Shown here one piece after another: positions 1 to 9,649 of a DNA stretch of 64,000 nt. A program made the translations under genes and the position numbers. Source of the DNA: Leptospira koniambonensis (GTDB taxonomy: Bacteria > Spirochaetota > Leptospiria > Leptospirales > Leptospiraceae); NCBI RefSeq assembly GCF_004769555.1, contig NZ_RQFY01000004.1:1934001-1998000 (forward strand), given 5' to 3'. The notes below the pieces were generated by a model. The model was given only the letters and a program-made list of their open reading frames with translations, did no database searches and had not been told where the DNA came from. The stretch's first letter is position 1, and every line of letters starts with the position of its first letter.

Positions 1-3000
1 TGGTTTCTCGATTCACTCGAATATTTTGAGGCAAATTATTATCAGAAGAATTTGTAATTTCTAATAATGCAACAGGAGGATCGTTTGAATTTTGTTCTGC
101 AACCGTTGCAAAAGAAGTAACTGTTTCTGGGAGCGAGATTGTTTGTACGCTTGATGAGTTTAACTGGCCCGTCCCTGGATCTATCAGGAATGAATTTATT
201 TTTGATCCAACTGAGTATAAATATCTTCCTGATTTTTCTGCGAAAACACCTATGTTCCAATCGGTAACAGAAAGTCTTTGCAAGACAGTTCCAGCTGCCG
301 AGGGGTTCGGTAAATTCAAAACGGTGATTTCATTCTGGTTTTCTATTTCAGCCCAGCCCGACACATAAACGGCTTTTCCAGTTGCAGATCCACTTACTCC
401 GAGTGCAAAAGTATTAACGGTTGGTGCTTGATTGAATCCGCTGACGGATTGTCCAGTTAGTGGAGCAAACACTACTGAAGAAGCTGATTTTAATCCAGTT
501 TCCGACTCGGTTGAAAGAGAGTTTGGACTTACAATGAACATTGTATTTCCATTGCCCAGGTAATCAAAGGCATAAGGGGCAGCAGAATTTAGTAATGAAA
601 AAACAGTTTGTGTTGTTGAAATTCTACCATTTAAAGGGTTTATTAAGAAATTTTTAATGCTTCCGTAGGTAGATTGTGAATCTCCCGTTGCCCAAATATA
701 GCTAATCATACTACCATTTGGGCTCACTTTTAATCTAGAACCTGTATCCCCTATGCTTGGCGTTGGAAGGAATGTTTGATCAAGAACAATTGTCTCCAGA
801 GTTCTGTTTAAATTCCATTTTAAGATACTGAAAGCAGATGGATTACTTTTATATCCTGCAGCATATATATAAGATCCGGTAGGATCCATTGTCAATCCAT
901 ACACTGAATCTAAGAGTGTGCTTGAAACATAATATGAATATACTGTTACCAAACTTCCGTTGGCTCGGTTTATTTTTGCCAATACTAGATTTTTTGTCTG
1001 CGTATAGTATATTAAAACGTAACTTCCCAATGGATCGGCTGTTAAAATAGTCGGTATATTTCCTGAAATAAATGTATTACTATTTTCTAAAGCACCAGTG
1101 AAAGGATTTATTGAATATGATAAAACCTTGTTTGCACTGGTTTGAGTTGCGTAAACAAATTTTGCGAGTTTAATTCCATCTAACTGGTATGATGCTGGAG
1201 TATATGGATCGCTAACGTTTCCTGCGGCATCTTTGGTCCAAAGATATAAATTGTAAGAACCACTTTTTGAAAATTCTTTGAAATTTGGTTTTATCGCAGA
1301 CCATTCACTAAAGTAAGAAAGTGGTTTTTCATTTGTTGATGTAAGCGCCCAGCCGGTAACGGATACGTTATCGGTAGCATTTGCATCGAAAGTCATATAT
1401 GGATATGTTGTAGGAGTTGATCCAGTATATTGAAATTGTGTAACAATCGGTTTTTGAGAGTCTGCGTTACTTGGATCAGTTCCATTAATTAATTCGATTG
1501 CATCCGATAGACCATCTCCATCCGTATCCGCAGCTGTCTCAAGAGAAACTCTAGAAACACCACCAAACAAATCGGACAGGTCCGTACTTATTTCAGTCAG
1601 ATCTGAAAGTCCGTCTCCGTCTGTATCTGTTCCGGTTTGCAATTGTACGGTAGCTAAGCCATCGTAATTGCCATTATTATCCAAAGCAAAAACAGAATAG
1701 TAATAACTGGCTCCGTTTATTAATCCTGTATCAGTGAATGCTTGATTATGGGGAGAGGAGCCGGATGGAGCTTCGCCAGATCCAGGTGTTAAAGGAGGAA
1801 ATAGAGGACTTCTTCGAACAAGTATATTTGTCGCTTTTGGATTATCCGGATTTTGCCAAACCAGTGTTGCTGAATTTTGACCTGGTAGAATTTTCAAATT
1901 TGTTACCTTTTTAGGAAGATTAAAACTACCTGGATTCGAGCATAATAATGAGGAAGGTACGGATCTTCCTTCTGTTCCAATAGGTTTTATAATTACCCAA
2001 TAATTGGATTGAATTGCATTACTTGTTGCGCCTTTCCAATTTCCTCCTAAAGACACTTCGCTTCCTTTTAGATAGGAAGTATTATTTCGATATACTTTGT
2101 ATCCGTTACCTGCTGAAGGAGGATCCGGATCTAGACCAATATCAGTCGTATAAATATAAGCATCTTGGATTTGAGTAAATCCAGCCTGTAGCCAATCGGC
2201 ATCTTGGCTGGAATCTGCGGCAGAGCTGCCTCCTCTGGTGTCATAAAGAACGTAAACATCTATATCAGTCCAAGCAGTAAATCTAATATACTCTGAGGAA
2301 GTAGAATATTTATGATTTGCATTCGCCCCACAATCTCCTCCTCCTTGGCAGGTTGCAATTGCAAGAGCACCTTCGAAACCTAAAGATTGAAAGCTTCCTG
2401 CATCTCGTTTAACATAATACGCTCTATCCTTTAAATATAAGAATCCTTCGCCAGTTGTAGTGAATACTGCTTGAGAAATTCCATTATCGTCTCGAACCCC
2501 CTCTAAGTTTATGAATGGAAGGTCAGCATTTAAGCAGGCAGGAATAGTCGCCAAATCAGTACCATCAATTTTTGGCATGGCAGTTAATATAAATGAAGTG
2601 AAGTGCGAGGTATATGCTTTAACTTGAGAATTAGCTTCATCATATAAAACCTTTTCCACTTTTCTCCATCTCTGCTCTAGTAAATCGAAATACCAAACTT
2701 GGAATTCTTGGTTAAAACCTTCGCTCTCTAATTCCGCTTTATCGATGTTAAACGTTAATTCAGCTAGGTCATTTCCCGGAAAATAGACTTGAGTGTATTC
2801 TATTGTTTCAGGATTAAAGGGGGTAATTTCAAAACCGTCTATGTTAACTTCATATACTTCACCGATCGCCACGAAATTAGAAGGGAAGGTATCAGGTATA
2901 GTGATCTCTTCGGAAGAGGTAATAGAAACCTTGGAACCATCAAATCCTTCGGGAAGTTTTGCGCTTGGGGGAAATGATATATTTTTAGGACTAGGCAACC

Positions 3001-3136
3001 CATTTCCAATTCCTAGAAAATATAACATTGAATTATATGAATTAGCTTTCGGAAGTAAATGCATATCTTTAAGGGAAGAGCATTGTTGGGAAAGTAATAT
3101 GGCAATCAATACAAAGAGATACTTAACGTTGCGCAT
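1..3136 (-). CDS. Large surface lipoprotein with thrombospondin type 3-like repeats and beta-propeller-like C-terminal half (3' end outside window)
   Basis: The reading frame is open from ATG at 3136 to the window edge, about 1,045 codons, so the C-terminus is missing. The N-terminus has a basic start, a hydrophobic stretch and a spirochaetal lipobox (LLSQQC, Cys about residue 18), so lipidation is expected. The middle holds a fibronectin type III-like stretch (about residues 410-490) and two calcium-binding motifs of thrombospondin type 3 style (DTDGDGLSD twice, near residues 505 and 530). After that come repeated stretches of the type GSYIYAAG and YIWATGD, with alternating strands, resembling YncE/lactonase-type beta-propeller blades. 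Leptospiral proteins of this build are usually surface-exposed, but no specific ligand can be named. The frame was read on the minus strand and no stop was found in the regions checked. Confidence 0.82.
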   Translation of the reverse strand, partial: MRNVKYLFVLIAILLSQQCSSLKDMHLLPKANSYNSMLYFLGIGNGLPSPKNISFPPSAKLPEGFDGSKVSITSSEEITIPDTFPSNFVAIGEVYEVNIDGFEITPFNPETIEYTQVYFPGNDLAELTFNIDKAELESEGFNQEFQVWYFDLLEQRWRKVEKVLYDEANSQVKAYTSHFTSFILTAMPKIDGTDLATIPACLNADLPFINLEGVRDDNGISQAVFTTTGEGFLYLKDRAYYVKRDAGSFQSLGFEGALAIATCQGGGDCGANANHKYSTSSEYIRFTAWTDIDVYVLYDTRGGSSAADSSQDADWLQAGFTQIQDAYIYTTDIGLDPDPPSAGNGYKVYRNNTSYLKGSEVSLGGNWKGATSNAIQSNYWVIIKPIGTEGRSVPSSLLCSNPGSFNLPKKVTNLKILPGQNSATLVWQNPDNPKATNILVRRSPLFPPLTPGSGEAPSGSSPHNQAFTDTGLINGASYYYSVFALDNNGNYDGLATVQLQTGTDTDGDGLSDLTEISTDLSDLFGGVSRVSLETAADTDGDGLSDAIELINGTDPSNADSQKPIVTQFQYTGSTPTTYPYMTFDANATDNVSVTGWALTSTNEKPLSYFSEWSAIKPNFKEFSKSGSYNLYLWTKDAAGNVSDPYTPASYQLDGIKLAKFVYATQTSANKVLSYSINPFTGALENSNTFISGNIPTILTADPLGSYVLIYYTQTKNLVLAKINRANGSLVTVYSYYVSSTLLDSVYGLTMDPTGSYIYAAGYKSNPSAFSILKWNLNRTLETIVLDQTFLPTPSIGDTGSRLKVSPNGSMISYIWATGDSQSTYGSIKNFLINPLNGRISTTQTVFSLLNSAAPYAFDYLGNGNTMFIVSPNSLSTESETGLKSASSVVFAPLTGQSVSGFNQAPTVNTFALGVSGSATGKAVYVSGWAEIENQNEITVLNLPNPSAAGTVLQRLSVTDWNIGVFAEKSGRYLYSVGSKINSFLIDPGTGQLNSSSVQTISLPETVTSFATVAEQNSNDPPVALLEITNSSDNNLPQNIRVNRET

Positions 3137-3552
3137 GATTTGGCCTCCGGATCGTTAGGCCTTAGATTTGATATTTTGTATTTGTTGTATTTTTAAAAAC
3201 GATTTAATCTGTTACGAAACGGTTAAATTTTGAAAAGAAGAATATTTTAACGTTATGCGAAATATATTTATTAATATATTATAAATGGGTAATGAGTGGT
3301 TAAATTTTCTGATTTTATTAAGATTTTTTTTGTCAGGATCTTTTTTGATTCGATTTTATATCTAACTTTGGGTATAAAATTTTATTGTTTTACTGAAAGG
3401 CTTGTGGCACCACAAGAACTGTAATGTTAGAAATATGGGGTTTGTAGAAGCTGCTTTGAGACAGGTCCCCTAATCAGGAAAAAGTTTTTTTTCCGAGGTC
3501 TCGATTGCCCCTTTATAACGAATCATATCTCATTTGGGGAAGGTGGAGTTAA
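3137..3552. other. Non-coding stretch between lipoprotein gene and AT-rich island
   Basis: No convincing gene was found. The sequence next to 3136 is very AT-rich and should hold the promoter of the minus-strand lipoprotein. At 3401-3416 there is a perfect inverted repeat with 7-bp arms (CTTGTGG-CA-CCACAAG), which could be a small operator or a hairpin. A run of eight T at about 3485-3492 follows a weakly structured stretch. Confidence 0.5.
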
Positions 3553-3711
3553 CGGCGAGAGATCGCATGGAAAGGGGCGGCAAATAATTACGAAGCGTTT
3601 AAAAATAAGGCAAGGAGAATGCGTGGCAAAAAAGGGATAAAAGATCCTGAAGTTCTTAATATAATTAATATACCTGCTGAAAAATATCTGAAACAGGTTG
3701 GAAAATTTTAA
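3553..3711 (+). pseudogene. C-terminal remnant of an unidentified protein (possible toxin tail)
   Basis: An open stretch of about 52 codons ends with TAA at 3711 and is preceded by a stop at 3550-3552. The only ATG is at 3619, which would leave a 30-residue peptide. The translated stretch is basic and protein-like: it contains AWKGAANNYEAF, then KNKARRMRGKKG, then a short hydrophobic segment and a final QVGKF. It reads as the end of a longer protein whose 5' part is gone, not as random sequence. Its position directly before two paralogous genes with immunity-like features suggests a displaced polymorphic-toxin C-terminus. That is inference. It could also be a genuine small ORF. Confidence 0.35.
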
Positions 3712-3771
3712 TAGTGGTTTTAATATTATAGTTTATTTTAAGAATCGAACACTTTTGAGGACTTAAAAATT

Positions 3772-4617
3772 TTGAAAATTTCTGTAGATGATTGGGGAGG
3801 ATTTAAGTTTGTTAATCTTGATTCATCGAATATCGATGAGTGTATGAAGTATTATTTTAATGGTCAAGCAGATGGCATTATGGTCCATCCTTATGGTAAG
3901 TATAAAAAGAACGACTTGGCTTTTTTGAAAAAATACAAAAATATTAAACGCTTCATTATAAGTTATGGAGATAAGATTGATATATCTTTGCTTCCATTGT
4001 TGCAAGAGGTTGAATATCTTGGGGTCTTTGATAAACAGCAAGCAATAGATTATCGAATTTTCAAAAATCTAAAAGAGCTTCGAATTACTTGGCATAAACG
4101 AGTTGATCTTCCGGAAAAATCAAATCTTTTAACAAGCCTTTATTTACATGCTTATTCTCCTGCTAATAAATCTTTAGCAGCGCTTCCGGATTATCGAAAT
4201 TTAGAAAGTTTAGAATTTCTTGGCGGCAGCATAGAAACTTTAAGCGGATTTAAACGATTTCAAAAGTTGCAGAATCTTACTATTATCCGATTATTGAAAC
4301 TGAGGAAAATATTTAAGATAGAGAAACTTTCTGGGTTTATAAATCTACATCTCGAGTTATGTAAAAAAATTCAAGATGCAAATTGCATTGCTAAATTGGA
4401 AACGTTATTTTATGTAGATAATGGAGAATTATCGTCGATAAAGTTTCTTTCCAAAATGAAATCTTTGGAAAAGGTTTTCTTAAGGGACGCTAACGTTTTA
4501 GACGGAAATGTTTTACCTTTATCAAAACTGAAGATAGCTGGCTTCTCGAACAAGAGACATTATTCTCATACTTCAGAGCAGATCGATGCTCTGATAGAAT
4601 CTAATAAAATCATCTGA
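3772..4617 (+). CDS. Leucine-rich-repeat-like protein, paralogue 1 (possible immunity protein)
   Basis: The protein has 281 residues and uses a TTG start with GAGGA about 10 nt upstream. After an N-terminal segment of about 45 residues with the pattern NIDECMKYYFN, irregular leucine-rich units follow (SLLPLLQEVEYLGV, FKNLKELRI, YRNLESLEFLGG, FQKLQNLTII). There is no signal peptide or membrane segment, so it should be cytoplasmic. It is clearly homologous along its whole length to the next gene, including the shared GDKIDIS/ADKIDIS, HYSHT and LHLELCK segments. Tandem divergent copies without a catalytic motif are typical of immunity-gene arrays next to polymorphic toxins, but no family name can be given with certainty. 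The gene is visibly more AT-rich than the housekeeping genes here, which fits transfer. Confidence 0.75.
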   Translation: MKISVDDWGGFKFVNLDSSNIDECMKYYFNGQADGIMVHPYGKYKKNDLAFLKKYKNIKRFIISYGDKIDISLLPLLQEVEYLGVFDKQQAIDYRIFKNLKELRITWHKRVDLPEKSNLLTSLYLHAYSPANKSLAALPDYRNLESLEFLGGSIETLSGFKRFQKLQNLTIIRLLKLRKIFKIEKLSGFINLHLELCKKIQDANCIAKLETLFYVDNGELSSIKFLSKMKSLEKVFLRDANVLDGNVLPLSKLKIAGFSNKRHYSHTSEQIDALIESNKII

Positions 4618-4721
4618 TGAAAAATATTCGAAAGAAGATAGAGAATAGTAACTTCTATTTGCATCTTTGAAAGAATACAAATGCCAAAAAGATATATGTC
4701 TTGGATTATGGGAAGGTGTAA

Positions 4722-5864
4722 TTGAAAGTCTCTACAACGAATTGGGGTGATTATACATTTGTTATTATCCGTTCTGGAAATATTGACGAATGTATGGATC
4801 ATTATTTTAATAAAGGTGGGGATGGTATCTTCGTTAATCCATTCACTGGATATAAAAAGGCAGATCTTTCCTTTTTACTTAAGAATAAAAATGTTAAACG
4901 TATTGTAATAACTTACGCTGATAAGATTGATATAAGTCATTTGGCGGCCTTGGAAGGGGTGGAGTATTTAGGAGTCTTTGACTCGAAACAGAAATTTGAT
5001 TTTGGGATCTTTCCTAGTTTATTGAATCTAAGATTAAGCTGGCATAAAGGCTTAAGTTTACCTAAAAATTCAACCATATTGAAACATTTGTTTCTGCGAG
5101 AATATTCTCCGCATGATAAATCATTAGAGTCTCTCCCTAATTATGGGAATTTGGCTACTTTAGAGCTTGCTTTGGGTAATTTGCAGACTTTGAACGGAGT
5201 TGAAAAATATTCGAAATTAAAAGAGCTGGAAGTAGTTAGAATGTTGAAATTAAAGAGTATATCTTCTATACAAAGCCTTTCTAAATTACAGAGCCTTCAT
5301 CTTGAGCTTTGTAAGTCGATTGTTGATATAGAAATAGGGATTGAGGGATTATCTAATTTAGAAAAATTTAAGTATATAGATAATGGACAAGTAGCTTCTT
5401 TGAGCTTTTTGCAAAATTTTAAAAAGTTAAAAACAATACTATTGGGCGATACAGTTGTTACTGATGGCGATTTGTCTCTCCTTTTAAAAATGAAAGCGGC
5501 AGGATTTCATAATAGAAAACATTATTCTCATACGACTGCGGAAATCGATGCCATACTTGGCAGAAAGGAGTTAATAGTGGGAAATAAAAATTGGCCTTTT
5601 AAAGATAAGAAAAATGTTATGTGCATTACAACGGATAGGATTTTGGCAGGCCGTAAAAAAATTCTATCAATTTGGCATGATGAAGAAGATGGAATGTGGC
5701 AATTTTTAGATGATATGGAATTATCTGAAGAAGATGCAGAGATTGTGAGTTTGGAGGAGATGTGGCAATTAGACCCTTCCGTTGGTGATATTGCGGATCT
5801 TCCTCTGGGATGGATGGCTTGGCGAAAAAAGGTTGGTGGTAATTGGACTCGGGAAATGCAATAA
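4722..5864 (+). CDS. Leucine-rich-repeat-like protein, paralogue 2, with extra C-terminal DUF2185-like domain
   Basis: The protein has 380 residues and a TTG start preceded by GGAAGGTG. Residues 1-280 are a diverged copy of the upstream protein with the same irregular leucine-rich units and the same ends (HYSHTTAEIDAIL). About 100 extra residues follow: a segment ITTDRILAGR, then HDEEDGMWQFLDD, SLEEMWQLDPS and ADLPLGWMAWR. This tail resembles a small stand-alone domain of bacterial proteins often labelled DUF2185 or Imm33-like. The match is from memory and needs a profile search. The gene therefore looks like an LRR domain fused to a second putative immunity domain. The spacing of 104 nt from the upstream copy suggests co-transcription. 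Confidence 0.75.
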   Translation: MKVSTTNWGDYTFVIIRSGNIDECMDHYFNKGGDGIFVNPFTGYKKADLSFLLKNKNVKRIVITYADKIDISHLAALEGVEYLGVFDSKQKFDFGIFPSLLNLRLSWHKGLSLPKNSTILKHLFLREYSPHDKSLESLPNYGNLATLELALGNLQTLNGVEKYSKLKELEVVRMLKLKSISSIQSLSKLQSLHLELCKSIVDIEIGIEGLSNLEKFKYIDNGQVASLSFLQNFKKLKTILLGDTVVTDGDLSLLLKMKAAGFHNRKHYSHTTAEIDAILGRKELIVGNKNWPFKDKKNVMCITTDRILAGRKKILSIWHDEEDGMWQFLDDMELSEEDAEIVSLEEMWQLDPSVGDIADLPLGWMAWRKKVGGNWTREMQ

Positions 5865-5995
5865 ATCAATGTAAGCCGATTAATAGAGAACGCACATTTT
5901 ACCAAGAAAGAATTGGAAGTGTTTCGACCTGATTACCGTTAAGGATAAAAGAGATTTTCGTTCCCTATGATCGTTAATATGAAGAAGCTGAAAGT

Positions 5996-6538
5996 ATGAA
6001 ATCTATGAGGACACAATTTCATGCTGACCGGAATGAGCTATTTGATTTTGCAAAGATGGTAATTGCGAAGTTTAGTCTTCACTTTGTTCTCGTTAAACAT
6101 CGACCGTTTGCGGTTTTTTATGAAGATGAGTTTGAAGATATTCTCGCATCGGATAGCTTGAAGAACGATATTAATTCCATTTTGTTTACTTATAAAAAGA
6201 TTCAAAGAAAGAAAAATAACGACCATTTTATCGATAAGGTTAATAATTATATCGAATTGGAAATAGGAAAACAATCTAAGGATTCTTTATTGGAATCTTT
6301 TTTCGGATTTATGTCTGAGGATTTGAAGTTAATTGAGATCGGAAATAAAGTTGGAAGAGAATTAAAAAAGATAACGGTGGCCGGTGTAATCGGTGTGAAG
6401 CCTAAATCTGGAGCTACCGCTTTTTATAGTGAGCATCGATATACGCAAACTGCGAAGGAATTGGAATTGAAAGGAGTTAAGATTCTTCCGTTTGCTGGGA
6501 TCGCAATTATAAAACTCAATTTTAATAAGGAAAAGTAG
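5996..6538 (+). CDS. Hypothetical cytoplasmic protein at the end of the LRR island
   Basis: The protein has 180 residues, with ATG at 5996 and a second possible start at 6005 (MRTQFHAD). The first 45 residues contain a conserved-looking motif (TQFHADRNELFDFA, then LHFVLVKHRPFAVF), followed by a lysine-rich helical middle and a C-terminal half with GVIGVKPKSG. There is no signal peptide or membrane helix. I do not recognise the family. The N-terminal pattern resembles small proteins found in toxin-immunity regions, which would fit its place 131 nt after the two LRR genes on the same strand, but this is inference. A bidirectional terminator follows. Confidence 0.65.
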   Translation: MKSMRTQFHADRNELFDFAKMVIAKFSLHFVLVKHRPFAVFYEDEFEDILASDSLKNDINSILFTYKKIQRKKNNDHFIDKVNNYIELEIGKQSKDSLLESFFGFMSEDLKLIEIGNKVGRELKKITVAGVIGVKPKSGATAFYSEHRYTQTAKELELKGVKILPFAGIAIIKLNFNKEK

Positions 6539-6606
6539 TTTTCGAATATTTTATTGTGTCTTTATTTCTGCTTCTTATGCATGAAGGTTTTCTCGAGACC
6601 GTAAGA

Positions 6607-6646
6607 TAAAAAATCCCCCAGAAGACTTTCTTCTGAGGGATTTTTT
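6607..6646. terminator. Bidirectional intrinsic terminator
   Basis: A long hairpin has the arms AAAAAATCCC(C)CAGAAG and CTTCTGAGGGATTTTTT, with A-runs on one side and T-runs on the other. It lies between convergent genes: 68 nt after the stop of the upstream plus-strand gene and 26 nt after the stop of the TonB-dependent receptor gene on the minus strand. It can end transcription from both sides. Confidence 0.85.
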
Positions 6647-6671
6647 GTAAGCAGCAAATTAACTATTAATC

Positions 6672-9623
6672 TTAAAGCTTATAAGTAGCTTGGAACGAGT
6701 AACTCACACCAGTTCTGTATGAAAGGAAGAGTTCTTTTTCACCAGTTAACTCGTTCTTTTGATATACTCTATATCGAGTGTCAAAAATATTCTGAGCGGA
6801 AACTTTAAATTCTAAATGATCTCCTCTTTTTGTCGTAAAGACAACATCAGTCAAACCGACCGCTCTTTCATACGCATCAGGCAATCCATTTGCACCCACT
6901 GAATAAAGACGATCGCCAAAGTAATTGTAATAGAAACCTAAATTGTGTCTCTTTTTTTCATCTAAATGGAAATCTAATTTGATGTTAAATACGAATGGAG
7001 ATTGTCCTTGTAGGGGGCGAGATAGATTTGTCGGGTTATAAGTTGCCGCTTTAGATAAAGGATCCAGTATCCCTGTTTTTGCAGCAATGTATTGCTCCCA
7101 AGGAATAACGTCAACTCTCGACTGAATGAAGAACATATTTGTCTCGAAACGAATACGATCTGTGATCTCTTTCCTAAAGTCGAATTCTATCCCCCGGATA
7201 GTACCTTGCTCAGCATTTACATAAGTGAAACGTTGGCTAATACTTCCTGCAACAGGTTGACCAATCATTTCGATCGGACTTGATATCTGTTTGAAGAAAG
7301 CTCCGACTCCGATATAATCCGAAGATGACAGATAGTATTCGTATCGGATATCATAGTTGTGTATGTAAGATCTTCTTAGGTCAGCGTTACCAAATACACG
7401 ATTCGCTCCGAAATAAGGAGTAAATCCGAAAGGAGATAATTCTCTTAGATCGGGACGAGTTAATGTCTGGGTAGCTGCGATACGTAGAATTTGATTTTCC
7501 TTAAATTCCCAGTTAAGGTTAAAGGAAGGAAGTGTGTCTTTTGTCCTTAATTCACCAATACCGTTATTTGTTGGGTCACAAGCATTGTTTTTCACTAAAG
7601 CAAGACGAACGTCTTCATTGCGGACACCGCATCCATAATCTGCTGCAAATAGAGGATTATTGACATCTCTAGTTACATAAGTTCTTACTTTTTGATAACT
7701 GTCTTCGTAACGAGCACCAAAAAGAATTTTTAATTTTGGAAGTATTGGTAGTTCTACCTGAGAATAGTAAGCTTGCAATCTTTGGAATGCATCGTAAGCG
7801 TTCGATTCAACCTGTCTTTCCGAGAACGTATATGTGTTCTGTTGGAAAAGAAGAGGATTTGAATAAATTTCTCCAGGGATTGGATAATATTCCAGAGAAG
7901 AGATAGGTACATTGGTTTTTTGTCCATATTCATGGAATCTAAAGTTCTTATCTCTTTCTAATGTATAACTTCCGAGCTTGAAAGTTGACTTTAGACCGCT
8001 CCATTGGTCAAAAGGAATCTCGTAGTTAAATTTAGCGGTGCGGCTATTATCTATCGAGTCAGAGAAGAATCTAGAAGCATCCGGGTTGTTCCCTAAACGT
8101 GTATAATTTAGAGGATTAGGATCCGAAAAGGACTTTCTCCACACTTGTTGTTGTAAATCCGGTTGTTCTCTAACTGCTTGCGCAAAGTTTATTCTCCAAT
8201 CGAATTTATGAGCTCTATCTCCAAACCAATTTAAAGCATGGTCCCCCCCAAATGTATTATGGAAGACTCGACTACTTGTGTATTGTGTAGTTAAAGATTT
8301 AAAATCAGCAGAATTGATATTGTCCTGACCTACTGCATTTCGAACTACTCCTTCTCCTTGTTGTGAGAAAAGGGTTTTCATAAATATCTGTTGGCCTTTG
8401 GTAATTTCGTATGCCAAGTTTAAGTTATTTCCCCAGTTCCTTTCCTCAATGTAAAGATCTGCATCCTGCTTTTGTTGCTGGATCAATCTAGTCCCGGCAG
8501 GAGTGAGTTCTGAAATTTGGCTTGCTTGGTAGGTTCTGGAGCTTTCTTCTCTGAATCTATAGTTTCTATTATAGGTAGTCCCCACTAAAATTCCTAATCT
8601 AGAAGTACTTCCTATTTTGAATGTATCTCCGTAATTTAGAGAGAAGTTCTTATCAAAGGGAGCAGGACCTGAATTTGGAGTCCATTTTTGATTAAATAAC
8701 GCTGGTCCAGCCTGCGTAACTTCAGGAGGAATTCCGCCAAATATACTTCCTGGCTCAAAGACTAGTCCTTGGTTTCCTGAATCGGCAAGAGGGTTTCTTT
8801 GGTTAGAATTGACACCACCTAACATAGTCCCTTGGTTCATATTCATGAATTTGTGACCAGTAGTGTTATAATTTCCACCTGCACCGACTGATACGCTTAG
8901 CTGTTTTTCTTCAGGATATTCTTGGGTTTCAATTTTAACTAGACCTCCCGAAAACTCAGCGGGAAGTTCAGGAATAAATGTTTTAATAATCCTTACATTC
9001 TTTAGAACTCCAGACGGAAAGATATCCAGAGCAACAACTCGTTTATCTGGTTCTGTAGAAGGTACTAAGGTATCGTTTAATTCTGTGTTAGAATAACGTT
9101 CTCCAAGACCGCGAACGAATACGAACTTACCGCCTACTAAGGTAATACCGGTAACTCTTCGTACAACTTCTCCAGCAGATGAATCCGGACTTTTCTTAAT
9201 AGCTTCTTTAGAGATTCCGTCTGAAACTGCGGAAGACTTTTTCTGTAATGATAAGAGGGCAGCTTCTGCATCGTTTAAAGCTCTACCTTTTACATCCACT
9301 GTCTCAAGAGTTTGCAAACCGAAAGTAATATTTACAACTTGCGGTTTTCCTGCGGTTACAGTTACCGAACGTTTTTGTGCAGAATATCCTAACATTTGAA
9401 ACTCAACTTCATGAGTTCCTAAAGGAAGTTCTAGATCATACGCACCGTCAAAATCTGATTTGGCGAATTTTTTGATGGATCGAACAACAATAGTTGCACC
9501 AAAAACGGCTTCTCCATTGTCTCCATCTACGATTTTTCCTCGGATTTTTCCTACTCCTTGCCCCCATGCAGGTGCAGAAAGAGAAGTCAGTAGGAAGAAT
9601 ATGATAATCTTTTTAATTTTCAT
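6672..9623 (-). CDS. TonB-dependent outer-membrane receptor with N-terminal carboxypeptidase-regulatory-like domain
   Basis: The protein has about 983 residues from ATG 9623; in-frame starts at 9638 and 9668 would put extra basic residues before the signal peptide. MKIKK followed by a hydrophobic stretch and APAWGQ is a standard Sec signal. Next comes a CarboxypepD_reg-like domain (about residues 25-100, GKIRGKIVDGD to NITFGL). A plug domain follows (about 110-230), with VRRVTGITLVGGKFVFVRGLGERY and AEFSGGLVKIETQ, then a 22-strand-type barrel rich in aromatic and polar residues up to the C-terminal SYSFQATYKL. Substrate import across the outer membrane using TonB energy is expected; the substrate cannot be read from sequence. 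It sits 26 nt after a small lipoprotein gene and downstream of a large lipoprotein that may be its partner. Confidence 0.93.
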   Translation of the reverse strand: MKIKKIIIFFLLTSLSAPAWGQGVGKIRGKIVDGDNGEAVFGATIVVRSIKKFAKSDFDGAYDLELPLGTHEVEFQMLGYSAQKRSVTVTAGKPQVVNITFGLQTLETVDVKGRALNDAEAALLSLQKKSSAVSDGISKEAIKKSPDSSAGEVVRRVTGITLVGGKFVFVRGLGERYSNTELNDTLVPSTEPDKRVVALDIFPSGVLKNVRIIKTFIPELPAEFSGGLVKIETQEYPEEKQLSVSVGAGGNYNTTGHKFMNMNQGTMLGGVNSNQRNPLADSGNQGLVFEPGSIFGGIPPEVTQAGPALFNQKWTPNSGPAPFDKNFSLNYGDTFKIGSTSRLGILVGTTYNRNYRFREESSRTYQASQISELTPAGTRLIQQQKQDADLYIEERNWGNNLNLAYEITKGQQIFMKTLFSQQGEGVVRNAVGQDNINSADFKSLTTQYTSSRVFHNTFGGDHALNWFGDRAHKFDWRINFAQAVREQPDLQQQVWRKSFSDPNPLNYTRLGNNPDASRFFSDSIDNSRTAKFNYEIPFDQWSGLKSTFKLGSYTLERDKNFRFHEYGQKTNVPISSLEYYPIPGEIYSNPLLFQQNTYTFSERQVESNAYDAFQRLQAYYSQVELPILPKLKILFGARYEDSYQKVRTYVTRDVNNPLFAADYGCGVRNEDVRLALVKNNACDPTNNGIGELRTKDTLPSFNLNWEFKENQILRIAATQTLTRPDLRELSPFGFTPYFGANRVFGNADLRRSYIHNYDIRYEYYLSSSDYIGVGAFFKQISSPIEMIGQPVAGSISQRFTYVNAEQGTIRGIEFDFRKEITDRIRFETNMFFIQSRVDVIPWEQYIAAKTGILDPLSKAATYNPTNLSRPLQGQSPFVFNIKLDFHLDEKKRHNLGFYYNYFGDRLYSVGANGLPDAYERAVGLTDVVFTTKRGDHLEFKVSAQNIFDTRYRVYQKNELTGEKELFLSYRTGVSYSFQATYKL

Positions 9624-9649
9624 ACGTTTATCTTTCATTTTTTTATAAA

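Noticed and set aside
3401..3416. CTTGTGG-CA-CCACAAG inverted repeat as a terminator
   Set aside because: There is no T-tract after it and no gene ends nearby, so it was left as a note in the gap entry.
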